From Onthophagus taurus (Eukaryota; Arthropoda; Insecta; Coleoptera; Scarabaeidae), in assembly GCF_036711975.1 (NCBI RefSeq), contig NC_091976.1, forward strand, positions 32,860,001 through 32,924,000: a stretch of DNA of 64,000 bases, written 5' to 3'. Both the position numbers and the translations under genes were made by a program. The notes below the pieces were generated by a model. That model was given only the letters and a program-made list of their open reading frames with translations. It was not told the origin of the DNA and ran no database searches. Within the stretch, counting starts at the first letter, position 1. Every line of letters starts with the position of its first letter. Shown in pieces: positions 51,101-60,445 of the stretch.

Positions 51101-54100
51101 TCACTGATTTTACTAAAAAAAATTGTTCAATTTTGACATATTGTAAGTTATGCTATATCACTAGAAACTGGTGATAGATAAATATGAAATAAGTGTGGAT
51201 CATTATTTCTTGATGCATTAGGAATATTTTTTATTCATAACGTCTTTCTCCATCAGTTTTAGTACTTCAGTTATTGTTGATTTTATTAAGAAAACTCGTC
51301 CAATTTTGACATATTGTTATTTATGCTATATCACTAGAAACTGGTGACAGATAAACATGAAATAACTGTGGATCATGATTTATTGATGCATTAGGAATAT
51401 TTTTTATTCATAACGTCTTTCTCCATTAGTTTTAGTACTTCAGTTATTGCTGATTTTATTAAGAAAACTCGTCCAATTTTGACATATTGTCATTTATATC
51501 ACTAGAATCTGGTGACAGATAAATATGAAATAAGTGTGGATCATTATTTCTTGATGCATTAGGAATATTTTTTATTCATAACGTTTTTCTCCATCAGTTT
51601 TAGTACTTACGTTATAGTTGGTTTTACTAAAAAAAATTGTTCAATTTTGACATATTGTGATTTATGCTATATCACTAGAAACTGGTGATAGATAAATATG
51701 AAATAAGTACGGATCATGATTTATTAATGCATTAGGAATATTTTTTATTCATAACGTCTTTCTCTATCAGTTTTAGTATTTCCGTTATTGTTGATTTTAT
51801 TAAGAAAAATCGTCCAATTTTGACATATTGTCATTTATGCTATATCACTAGAAACTGGTGATAGATAAATATGAAATAAGTGTGGATCAATATTTCTTGA
51901 TGCATTAGGAATATTTTTCATTTATAACGTCTTTCTCCATCAGTTTTAGTACTTCAGTTATTGTTGATTTTATTAAGAAAAATCGTCCAATTTTGACATA
52001 TTGTCATTTATGCTATATCACTAGAAACTGATGACAGATAAACATGAAATAACTGTATATCATGATTTATTGATGTATTAAGAATATTTTTTATTCATAA
52101 CATCTTTCTCCATCAGTTTTAGTACTTAGGTTATCATTGATTTTACTAAAAAAAATTGTTCAATTTTGACATATTGTAAATTATGCTATATCACTAGGAA
52201 CTGGTGATAGATAAATATGAAATAAGTGTGGATCATTATTTCTTGATGCATTAGGAATCTTTTTTATTCATAACGTCTTTCTCCATTAGTTTTAGTACTT
52301 CAGTTATTGTTGATTTTATTAAGAAAAATCGTCCTTTTTTGACATATTGTCATTTATGCTATATCACTAGAATCTGGTGACAGATAAACATGAAATAACT
52401 GTGGATCATGATTTATTGATGCATTAGGAATATTTTTTATTCATAACATCATTCTCCATCAGTTTTAATACTTAGGTTATCATTGATTTTATTAAGAAAA
52501 CCCATCCTATTTTGACATTTTGGGGATTTATGCTATATCACTAATAATAGAGGAAAAGTTCTAACAGGTATTTAGAGCTATTACTTTTTAGAAACAGGAA
52601 CATATTGTACTAGTTTATAACATCCCTACGCAGAATGACTATGGTGGTTTGCAATATTTGCTTAATCTATCTAGTATGCGCCAATCAATGTATCTGAAAT
52701 TTTAGTAATTTCTTGGTCAATATCTAGAAAAGATTTCCTATCAGAAATGAAGTATTGAAACTCAAATATTTCAGATTAAAGTTAACCCACAGAACTATAC
52801 TATATACTATATATTTCTATAGAAACCAGGGCGTACCTACTTACATTGTATCACATAAAATGCAACATGTCGGAATGTTTCTAGTTCTAGGTCTAATGTT
52901 AGTTCTAGTGACAGTAGTAGGTAGAGCTAGTTAACATAAGATATCACTATGTTGCATACTTTTATTGAATTAAAACTAGAACTAACACTAGAACTAACAT
53001 AAGATCTAGAACTAGAATCATCCAGATTTAGCCGTTTTGAGAAACGTGCGGCTAAACCCGAATGTTTCTAGTTCTCGGTCTAATGTTAGTTCTAGCTTTT
53101 CATTTCCAGTTTGGTCGCACGTCTCTTAAGACGGCTAAACAAGAATGATTCTAGTTCTAAGTCTTCTTTTAGTTCTACTGATAGTGATTCTACTAGACGT
53201 GCGGTTCACCTTTTTCCAAGTAAAACTTTTCCTTTGCAAAACTACCCAATGCCTGTACTATTAGTTATTTTAAGATAAAATGTTATTTATTATCATCTCA
53301 AAGTATTTTTCATGATTAAAAACTTTTAGCATAAATTTTCTTTTCAAACAACTTAATAATTTTTTTGTATAGGTACGATTAATCTGTTGAAATAAAACGA
53401 GTCGTTTAATACCCTTGTCGTCGCGATGTTGCGTGCTTTCCAAGACAAGGTAAAACGTAGCTTGTCTTGTCTACCACATTTTTTGCTTTTCCAAAGAAGG
53501 TGAGTCTTTAAAGAAGCCGCGGTCACGGTCTGTTTAAAATGCGACGTAACTTAAAGTTTTATTTTAAAGTGAAACATGTTATCCATTTCATCGTCGTTTC
53601 TTTTATATAATTTTAACCTGAATTATTCTTTTAATCGAACCATCTGGTGCGTCCCAATTTTTTATTAATTACAAACAAAAAAATTTCCAATTTATTTCTC
53701 TTCGGGTTATTAACTCGATTAAACGATGTGTTGAGTTTTCCCGTTATTTCTAGCAATAAAGATTTATCAGATGACAAATCGATTTGATAATTTTCATAAA
53801 GGACCGAAAATTAATCAGAGAACGCGTTTTAATCGGACAGCAGAAGGTTTCCGCGGTTTATAGTAATGGGTTAACTGTGGACAACTGTCTCGTGTTGACC
53901 TCGTTACAATGCGTTCACCTTGCGAAAGACGTCGAGAGAGAACAAGTTTAGCAATTTTCCTGTTATATCCACGCATATACAACTTACCAGAAATGAAAGA
54001 AGAAAATTTTTATAAATTCTGCATCATAATTTACCATTCTATGCTGAATTAAACAGCCCCTAAGGGGGTTTTAGAAATCATAAATCGAAAATGATAATTT

Positions 54101-55413
54101 TGTGCAAATTATTATTAATAAATTCAGGATATTTCAAATATTTTCATAACAAAAACAAGGTTATTTTTTTATTTATCAAGGTGATACCGCTAACTAGATT
54201 TTTAATTTTGTTACGTTGCGTTTACCTTTTACAAATTATTTATTGATCCGCAATTATAAAAGCTGGAGGAAGACAATTTGTACTCTAACATCTGGGTACG
54301 TTCTATAATGGAAGAGTTCCTATTTCCCATATGGTGTCCACTAAACATTCTTGCATTATACGTAATAACAAGGAAAAAATTCTTTTAATTTTTCCTTTTA
54401 GTTTTGCAACGTCGAGAAACTTTGCAGACCGAGTTATCTTGTAATGAACATCTATTGAGTAGGTTTCGCGGAGAAAATATCCAAAAATATCTAATATTTC
54501 TTATATGGATAGAACATTGGGGGGAAGAGATTTATCTGGAATTAAGGTTTAAATCCCGAACTCCCAACGTGTCCATTCTCCCCGTAAACAGCTTTTACGA
54601 AATCCTCAAGACACCGGTATCAAGTTCAGGCGCGTATTTAGGATCCAACCTAAATCTCCTCCGCAATATTCGCGGCGTACCCAAGGTATTTTATCCACTC
54701 TATTTATTTACCAGCAAAATAGAGACAATTATTTTATTCAAACAAATTTTTGATTTGATGATCTAAATGGGATGATCTGAATCTGATTCTAAATCGTTAA
54801 CTAGTTAAACTAACTAATAGTGTTTCCAATTACTCGGGCTAAAATTACATTCGTATTAACCCGACCTCAACATCAAAGAGGTGATCTTAATTATAAACGT
54901 GCATGTGCCAATATTAAACAGGGAGAATTAGAGGCGATGTCCCAAAAGGTTTAATCCAATTTTAATTTTAATTATTATTAATCAACAAATAAGTTTCGAT
55001 TTAATAAAGAATTTGGTGAAATTCAACCCCGCAGGGACAATCTGCAACGTCCTTGTCCTGAAAAACCTTGCTCCATTTCCACAATTTATGCATTTAATCA
55101 AACTTCACACCGAATTAGGTTAAAACATAAAGTCTCAACATTTAGATCATGAAACTAATAATATCCTTTTTAATTCTAGACCTATAAAGAAAAGGATGGA
55201 GGAAAAGTGGTCGTTTACACGACAACAATGGGAATCGTTCGTGAAACTTATAATTCCTGTGCGAAGGTCAAACAGATTCTGCGGACACTTCTCGTAAAAT
55301 ACGAGGAAAGAGATGTATTTATGAGCAGCGATTACCAGGCGGAGGTGAAAGAGCGCATGCGTTTGGACCACATCTCCGTGCCACAGGTGTTCGTCGACGG
55401 CCAGTACATAGGG
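36154..55413 (+). CDS. GRXCR1: GRXCR1-like glutaredoxin-domain Cys-rich protein, 3' partial
   Basis: Coding exons 36154-37230 (359 codons) and 55180-55413 (78 codons), both phase 0, joined over a 17.9-kb intron. The N-terminal part is disordered with SH3-type proline runs (PPPPLPPK near 10; GTPPPLPKKK near 148), then the conserved block DDEYFAGYKDF (310-320) and TVRGVKNRVRAGIATF (336-351). Exon 2 begins TYKEKDGGKVVVYTTTMG and holds the glutaredoxin fold with SVPQVFVDG as the cis-Pro loop; the classical CPYC site is absent, as is usual in this family. The C-terminal CxxC-rich zinc-binding region is missing and must be encoded beyond 55413; I could not find it before 64000. The vertebrate homologue organises actin-based hair-cell bundles; the insect role is probably in actin-rich cell projections (inference). 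Confidence 0.88.
37315..39765. repeat. Composite element: inverted 126-family ends around a 181-bp satellite array
   Basis: Left end 37315-37400 (AACTAGAACTAACACTAGAC … CATTCGGGTTTAGC … TCTTCAGAC) is the inverse of the right end 39690-39760 (GTCTGAAGACGCAC … TAAACCCGAA … CTAGTTCTAGGTC). Between them lie about 12 minus-orientation copies of the 181-bp satellite, alternating two sub-types (TATAATGAACTGTTCACTATG and TATCATGAATTATTCGCC). A 367-bp MITE has inserted at 38650. It lies at the start of the large GRXCR1-like intron. Confidence 0.85.
38650..39016. mobile_element. Mariner-type MITE inside the satellite
   Basis: Ends CAGGGTGTGTCATATGTCTG and the imperfect inverse (CCAGACATTTGATACACCCTG in two parts), flanked by TA (38648-38649, 39017-39018). 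Length 367 bp. Excision restores a normal satellite unit. No coding potential. Confidence 0.85.
39770..42170. other. Intron sequence with an old degenerate repeat
   Basis: Mostly unremarkable AT-rich intron. From about 40420 to 40880 there are loose repeats of a GCTAATAGAAGACTAGATACTG-like unit (about 20-40 bp, strongly diverged), in two parts of alternating 'GCTAATAGAAG' and 'GCTGGCAGAAG'. An ORF at 41637-41840 ends near a GTAAG but has no recognised domain, so it is not called. Confidence 0.5.
42180..42318. repeat. 126-bp-family unit
   Basis: One double-palindrome unit (GACGCACGGCTAAACCCG … CTAGTTCTAGGTC … CGGGTTTAGCC), directly before the second copy of the composite repeat. Confidence 0.85.
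42319..42852. repeat. Composite dispersed repeat, copy 2
   Basis: Nearly collinear with 34556-35111, including the GGGGGCGGCCGATGTC hairpin and the GGCAGATGGCGCTATCTCC tail. It lacks the CTCCGAAACGATTTAAGC segment present in copy 1. Confidence 0.85.
43145..43450 (+). repeat. 181-bp satellite, plus orientation
   Basis: Nearly two copies, ending abruptly where a retrotransposon fragment begins. Confidence 0.88.
43451..43790 (+). pseudogene. RTE-like reverse transcriptase C-terminal fragment
   Basis: Reads VAYRKVRDIFMSDIPVYLKR, then after a frameshift FITYGSEILTLTVITARRLK and MQRSIDRCENI. This is the post-thumb 'CVLP..TYG.E..TLT.A....L...QRAMER' region of RTE-like elements. Frameshift and stops show it is dead. 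Confidence 0.75.
43791..44985. other. Intron sequence, no element recognised
   Basis: The stretch 43860-44330 is somewhat less AT-rich and has a 61-codon ORF, but no domain. Nothing else to report. Confidence 0.45.
45030..45170 (-). repeat. 181-bp satellite fragment, minus orientation
   Basis: A single partial unit (GAGGTTATAAAAG, CCGTTTCGGAGAAAATAATT, TCAATAAACGTCAAATTAG), preceded by a short 126-family trace (TCGTTTAGCC … ATGTCTCTTAAGAC, 45002-45035). Confidence 0.8.
45171..47625 (-). pseudogene. RTE-like reverse transcriptase split by a satellite array
   Basis: On the minus strand the upstream RT part (MERSGIPKKLVRMTRATLQN, 47605-47530) lies right of the array, and the downstream part (TGIRQDDALSAILFNLAL, then ILAYADDIVIIARNENQLKE; 45450-45215) lies left of it. 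Together they give RT motifs up to the YADD active site. About 180 bp of RT-flanking sequence is present on both sides of the array (45408-45590 and 47327-47490). Array insertion was therefore accompanied by duplication of the junction. Stops occur at the joins. Confidence 0.75.
45590..47330. repeat. 174-bp tandem satellite
   Basis: Ten copies of a unit with TTGATTTTCGAAAATTAACT, TAAAAGCGATGGGGAAATAT, CATAAAACCTTAGTAATGG and GATTGAACCCAATTATTACC. Copies are more than 90% alike by eye. It lies within a dead reverse transcriptase. Confidence 0.95.
47626..49195. other. Intron sequence, no gene assigned
   Basis: The stretch 48225-48420 has higher GC and no repeats; it may be a conserved non-coding element or regulatory site. 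Otherwise nothing recognised. Confidence 0.4.
49200..49320 (+). repeat. 181-bp satellite fragment, plus orientation
   Basis: One partial unit (CTCCGAAACGGTTAGGATT, GAGGTTATAAAGGAACG) directly before the next satellite array. Confidence 0.85.
49325..52550. repeat. 174-bp tandem satellite (second type)
   Basis: About 18 copies of a unit with CATCAGTTTTAGTACTTC, GATTTTATTAAGAAAAATCG, CAATTTTGACATATTGTC, GCTATATCACTAGAAACTGG and GATTTATTGATGCATTAGG. Two alternating variants (ATAACTGTGGATCATGATTT and ATAAGTGTGGATCATTATTT) suggest a dimeric higher-order structure in the middle of the array. The outermost copies are the most diverged. Confidence 0.95.
52868..53215. repeat. 126-bp-family fragments
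   Basis: Three degenerate units with CTAGTTCTAGGTC, CCAGATTTAGCCG, GCGGCTAAACCCG and GTCTCTTAAGACGGC. Confidence 0.85.
53216..54400. other. Intron sequence, no gene assigned
   Basis: Non-repeat; somewhat higher GC near 53400-53560 and 53850-53950. No recognisable element. Confidence 0.4.
54402..55123 (+). other. Exon-like open frames of unknown origin
   Basis: Three consecutive plus-strand stretches read open: 54402-54685 (starts after TTTCCTTTTAG, ends CCCAAG before GTATTT), 54821-54948 (contains TRPQHQRGDLNYKRACANIK, ends CAAAAG before GTTTAA) and 55017-55123 (NPAGTICNVLVLKNL…). They lie 50-780 bp before the glutaredoxin exon but do not fit its phase or its homologues. No domain recognised. 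They could be exons of a nested gene, alternative exons, or chance. Confidence 0.3.
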
Positions 55414-56084
55414 GTAAGTTTCGATCGGAACAAAGGGGCGAAAAGGGGGATGATGACCTTGATCCGGGCGAAAACGGGGAGCGAAGAGAAATCGAACGCA
55501 GCGAGATCGAGCTTTCGTTGCAACAAACCGGCGTAAACACGAACCCCGCACCTTTCTCGGCATGAAAATTGTATTTTAGACAGGGGGAAACCTGTGCTTT
55601 TAATAGTTTCCTTGTAAAATGATTAGTGGTTGTAGTACATCGCAGCAAAAGCAATTTCATTAATTACAGTTAATTTTCCACGAGAAATTGAGCAACAGTG
55701 AACTTTAATTTTAATTAAAATGTCGATATTGACGTTATGAAACGTCAGTTATGTGTCAAATTTGACATTTATACCAAGTTTAATTCTCGTCAAATTCATT
55801 TAATAACTCCTAATGACGATTTAATTGCCGAAATCTTAAAGCTTATAGTAATAATAATAATAATTCCTCATTTTATTTAGTTATGACGTTGTAAATCATC
55901 GTGTAAACATCTTGTATTGTTATATGTTGATGTTAGTCTAAATAGGTTCATATGATTGAATGGGTGAGCTGTTCTATTCAGTTGTGCAGTCATAAATTAT
56001 CGTCTTTGCTTTCGCCCTCTTAACCTTGCAGTCCATTTATTATCAGAAATTTTTGTTTATTTCTTTATATTAACTAAACCAGCA
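55414..56084. other. Intron after the glutaredoxin exon
   Basis: The strong donor GTAAGT begins at 55414; the frame stays open for another 40 codons by chance. The remaining sequence is AT-rich with no feature. Confidence 0.5.
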
Positions 56085-56250
56085 CTAAACCTAGTTCTAA
56101 GTCTTGTGTCTAAGTGTGTTCTAAGTCTAATTAACAAAGAAAAGTAGACCTAGAACTAGAGCGGCTAAACCCGAAACTTTCTAGTTCTAAGTCTAGTGTT
56201 AGTTCTAGTGCTAGTGTTAGCTCTAGTTTTAAAACAACCAAGCAGGCGCG
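56085..56250. repeat. 126-bp-family fragments
   Basis: Degenerate units (ACCTAGTTCTAAGTCTTGTG, GACCTAGAACTAGAGCGG, CTAAACCCGAAACTTTCTAG) just before the satellite array. Confidence 0.82.
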
Positions 56251-56254
56251 GCTA

Positions 56255-57115
56255 AGTGAGATTAAGGAAAAAAAAGTATTTTCTCCGAAACGGTTAGGAT
56301 TTAAACAATGAAACTTTTTGAGGTTATAAAGAAAGGTTTGAGGTTGGGTTGTACCAAATTTTAAGTTTTTACGACGAATAATTCATGATATACAAACGTT
56401 TAAAAATCACCTATCTAATTTGACGTTTGCTAGAAATGAGGTTAAAAAAAAATTATATTTCCGAAACGGTTAAGATTTAAGCAATGAAACTTTTTGAGGT
56501 TATAAAGGAAGGTTTGAGGTTGGGTTGTACCAAATTTTAAGTTTTCACTGCGAATAATTCATGATATATAAACGTTTAAAAATCACCTATCTAATTTGAC
56601 GTTTGCTAGAAGTGAGGTTAAAAAGAAATTATCTTTCCGAAACGGTTAAGATTTAAGCAATGAAACTTTTTGAGGTTATAAAGGAAGGTTTGAGGTTAGA
56701 TTGTGCCAAATTTTAAGTTTTCACGGCGAATAATTCATGATATATAAACGTTTAAAAATCACCTATCTAATTTGACGTTTGCTAGAAGTGAGGTTAAAAA
56801 AAAATTATATTTCCGAAACGGTTAAGATTTAAGCAATGAAACTTTTTGAAGTTATAAAGGAAGGTTTGAGGTTGGATTGTGCCAAATTTTAAGATTTCGT
56901 AATGAACAGTTCACTATATATCATTGTTTAAAAATCGCCTCATTAATCTGACGTTTGTTAAAAGTGAGGTTAAAGCAAAAATAATTTTCTCCGAAACAGT
57001 TAGGATTTAAATAGTGAAACTTTTTGAGGTTATAAAGGAAGGTTTGAGGTTGGGTTATTTTAAGTTTTCACTATCCAATTTGACGTTTATTGAAAGTCAC
57101 GTTAAGATAAAAAAA
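56255..57115 (+). repeat. 181-bp satellite, plus orientation
   Basis: About five units, mostly of the TCATGATATATAAACGTTT sub-type. It forms the left side of an inverted pair with 57975-60215. Confidence 0.92.
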
Positions 57116-57974
57116 CTAAATAAGGTTCACAAACAAAAACTTGTATGTTAGGAATCTCGAGGTTAATTAGGAATTAATTCTCGGTTTTGATGATCTTTTA
57201 TAATCTCTTCTCCACCATATCTGATGAATTCAAGGCGAAACATTTCTTTTTATCCATCTATTGTAGCTAATGTATTTATTGTACAAGCCTTCATGTTCTC
57301 TAAAAGGTATCTTTTGTTGAAAGATTGCTGATTCATCAAGTGTGAATTCTGAGATCTTTCTGTCTCAAATTACATTAATTATCAGCTGTTGGTAAGAATT
57401 TAGGAGTTATGAGATAAATTTTTGAGTTCAAATTTGTTGCTGAAATGTCTAGAAACTTAGCATAAACATAAAAATCTAATACTAAGTCCAGTCACAACTT
57501 TCCAATATTACAATCCAAGCCAAAATTAATGCTTTCTGACAACCCAACCCATCGTCTTCATCTCTCAAATTAATATTACCAACATTCACAACCTAAGTTC
57601 AAGTTTAATCCAATCTGATTCTATCCATCTCAACCTTATTCTCGCCCAAAAGTAATGTATTGAAAACTCAAAGCTATCTCAAACATACTCATCCTAATCC
57701 ATCATCTAACAAATAATTTCCACAACCATAACCTAATCGTCAACTTTAAACTCAAACACGACTCAAATCCAATCACATCTTTTAGAACATCAATACGAAT
57801 CTGAACAGAATTCCAACTCCATCTGAATCTAATGCCAAAAATTACAACCTAACCCATTTCAATGCAACTCATCTCAATTCTTACCTAAATCAACGTTAAA
57901 TCCTCGCATAATGATGACCTTATCGATTATCTTGAGAAAGTGATCCTTTAAAAAGTGATTTGATGTAATGGAAT
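57116..57974. other. Spacer between inverted satellite arrays
   Basis: Non-repeat AT-rich DNA. From about 57500 to 57900 one strand is depleted in G (CAATCCAAxxCAAxxTC-like runs). No gene seen. Confidence 0.5.
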
Positions 57975-60215
57975 GAAATTTTCGAAGAAAAGAATTTTTT
58001 TATCTTAACCTGACTTTCAATAAACGTCAAATTAGATATGTAGGTGATTTTTAAACGTTTATATATCATGAATTATTTGCTGTGAAAACTTAAAATTTGG
58101 TACAACCCAACCTTAAACCTTCCTTTATAACCTCAAAAAGTTTCATTGCTTAAACCCTAACAGTTTCGGAGAAAATAATTTTTTTATCTTAACCTGACTT
58201 TCAATAAACGTCAAATTGGTTAGGTGATTTTTAAACGTTTGTATATCATGAATTATTCGCCGTGAAAACATAAAATGTGGTACAACCCAACCTCAAACCT
58301 TCCTTTATAACCTCAAAAAGTTTCATTGCTTAAATCTTAACCGTTTCGGAAATATAATTTTTTTTTAACCTCACTTCTAGCAAACGTCAAATTAGATAGG
58401 TGATTTTTAAACGTTTATATATCAAGAATTATTCGCCGTGAAAACTTAAAATTTGGCACAATCCAACCTCAAACCTTCCTTTATAACCTCAAAAAATTTC
58501 ATTGCTTAAATCCTAACCGATTCGGAGAAAACAATTTTTTTATCTTAACCCAACTTTCAATAAACGTCAAATTAGATAGGTGATCTTTAAACGTTTATAC
58601 ATTATGAATTATTCGCCCTGAAAACATAAAATTTGGTACAACCCAACCTCAAACCTTCCTTTATAACCTCAAAAAGTTTCATTGCTTAAATCTTAACCGT
58701 TTCGGAAATATAATTTTTTTTTAACCTCACTTCTAGCAAACGTCAAATTAGATAGGTGATTTTTAAACGTTTATATATCAAGAATTATTCGCCGTGAAAA
58801 CTTAAAATTTGGCACAATCCAACCTCAAACCTTCCTTTATAACCTCAAAAAGTTTCATTGCTTAAATCCTAACCGATTCGGAGAAAACAATTTTTTTATC
58901 TTAACCCAACTTTCAATAAACGTCAAATTAGAGGGGTGATTTTTAAACGTTTATACATCATGAATTATTCGTCCTGAAAACTTAAAATTTGGTACAACCC
59001 AACCTCAAACGTTTCTTTATAACCTCAAAAAGTTTCATTGTTTAAATCCTAATGGGGTCATACACACTTATTAAATTTAGAGAAAATTTTTATGTCAAAC
59101 GATATATGCAAGTATATGCATGAACACAAAGTAAAAGAAATATTTTGATCAATTTTATATTTTGCGTAATTTGAAGTGAAAAATAGCAAATATTCAAACG
59201 AAATAATTTCGCGGCTTTTCTGTGACGTAGGAACCGCACTGCCTAAAACAAGTTAAATTGTCCGTTAGATAGCGCTTGCGGTGTGACAGTGTCAAAATAA
59301 AACCATGGATGTAATAGAGTGTCTCTATTACATCCATGAACAAAACATAATAAACATAACCTACAAACACTCTATCTCTTTTCAATACAACCTAAATGAC
59401 GTTCATCTCTTTCTCGCATTTGAGCGGGGAGCAGGGGACGCAAAAGTGAGAATCGTACGTCATCAACGCGGGAATTTTAAAAGCGCAAATGGGTATATAA
59501 ATTTTCAATAATTTTTTTAACAATGACTGTTCGAAAATAAAAAAAAAAAAAATAACGGTAACTATATTTTTATATAAACTTTCAGAAAATATAATAAAAA
59601 AAAAATCGTGTATGACCCCATTGTTTCGGAGAAAATTATTTTTTTCCTAACCTCACTTCTAACAAACGTCAGATTAATGAGGTGATTTTTAAACAATGAT
59701 ATATGGTGAACTGTTTACTATCAAATCTTAAAATTTGGCACAATCCAACCTCAAACCTTCCTTTATAACCTCAAAAAGTTTCATTGCTTAAATCCTAACC
59801 GTTTCGGAGAAAACATTTTTTTTATCTTAACCCAACTTTCAATAAACGTCAAATTACAGAGGTGATTTTTAAACGTTTATACATCATGAATTATTCGTCC
59901 TGAAAACTTAAAATTTGGTACAACCCAACCTCAAACGTTCCTTTATAACCTCAAAAAGTTTCATTGTTTAAATCCTAATTGTTTCGGAGAAAATTATTTT
60001 TTTCTTAACCTCACTTCTAACAAACGTCAGATTAATGAGGTGATTTTTAAACAATGATATATGATGAACTGTTTACTATCAAATCTTAAAATTTGGCACA
60101 ATCCAACCTCAAACCTTCCTTTATAACCTCAAAAAGTTTCATTGTTTAAATCCTAACCGTTTCGAAGAAAACAAGTTTTTATCTTAACCTGACTTTCAAT
60201 AAACGTCAAATTGTT
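57975..60215 (-). repeat. 181-bp satellite, minus orientation
   Basis: About nine units, alternating the two sub-types, interrupted by a 566-bp TIR element at 59054-59619. Opposite in orientation to 56255-57115. Confidence 0.92.
59054..59619. mobile_element. TIR element GGGGTCATACAC, 566 bp
   Basis: Ends GGGGTCATACAC and GTGTATGACCCC, flanked by AT on both sides (59052-59053, 59620-59621). Excision restores CCTAATTGTTTCGGAG, the normal satellite sequence. At 59304-59338 it holds a perfect hairpin (CATGGATGTAATAGAG, TGT, inverse). Superfamily unknown; no transposase. Confidence 0.8.
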
Positions 60216-60284
60216 ACTAGTTTTATTTGTTAATTAGAGCTTTGTTATAAATATATATTGAAGTAAAAGTAAAACTAAGAATTT

Positions 60285-60359
60285 TAGAATTAAATTCCAC
60301 ATGAAATGAGGTAATAACGTATTAAATTCGCCAAAATGTGTATTATGTGAATCACCCTG
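60285..60359. mobile_element. Truncated copy of the CAGGGTGATTCACAT foldback element
   Basis: Contains TTTTAGAATTAAATTCCACA, TGAAATGAGGTAATAA and the end GTGAATCACCCTG, colinear with parts of the 9.8-10.5 kb arms. Only one end and an internally deleted arm remain. Confidence 0.75.
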
Positions 60360-60399
60360 TATATATTCTTTTCAAAAATTTTAACTTTTCATGATCAAA

Positions 60400-60445
60400 T
60401 TTCTAGTTCTAATGCTAGTGTTAGTTCTAGTTTGAATTATTATTC
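60400..60445. repeat. 126-bp-family trace
   Basis: A short TTTCTAGTTCTAATGCTAGTG … TTCTAGTTTG stretch, the last family member in the window. Confidence 0.6.

Noticed and set aside
55414-55536. Continuation of the glutaredoxin ORF past 55413
   Set aside because: The sequence after YIG does not match the family, and a strong GTAAGT donor lies exactly at the end of homology; treated as intron.
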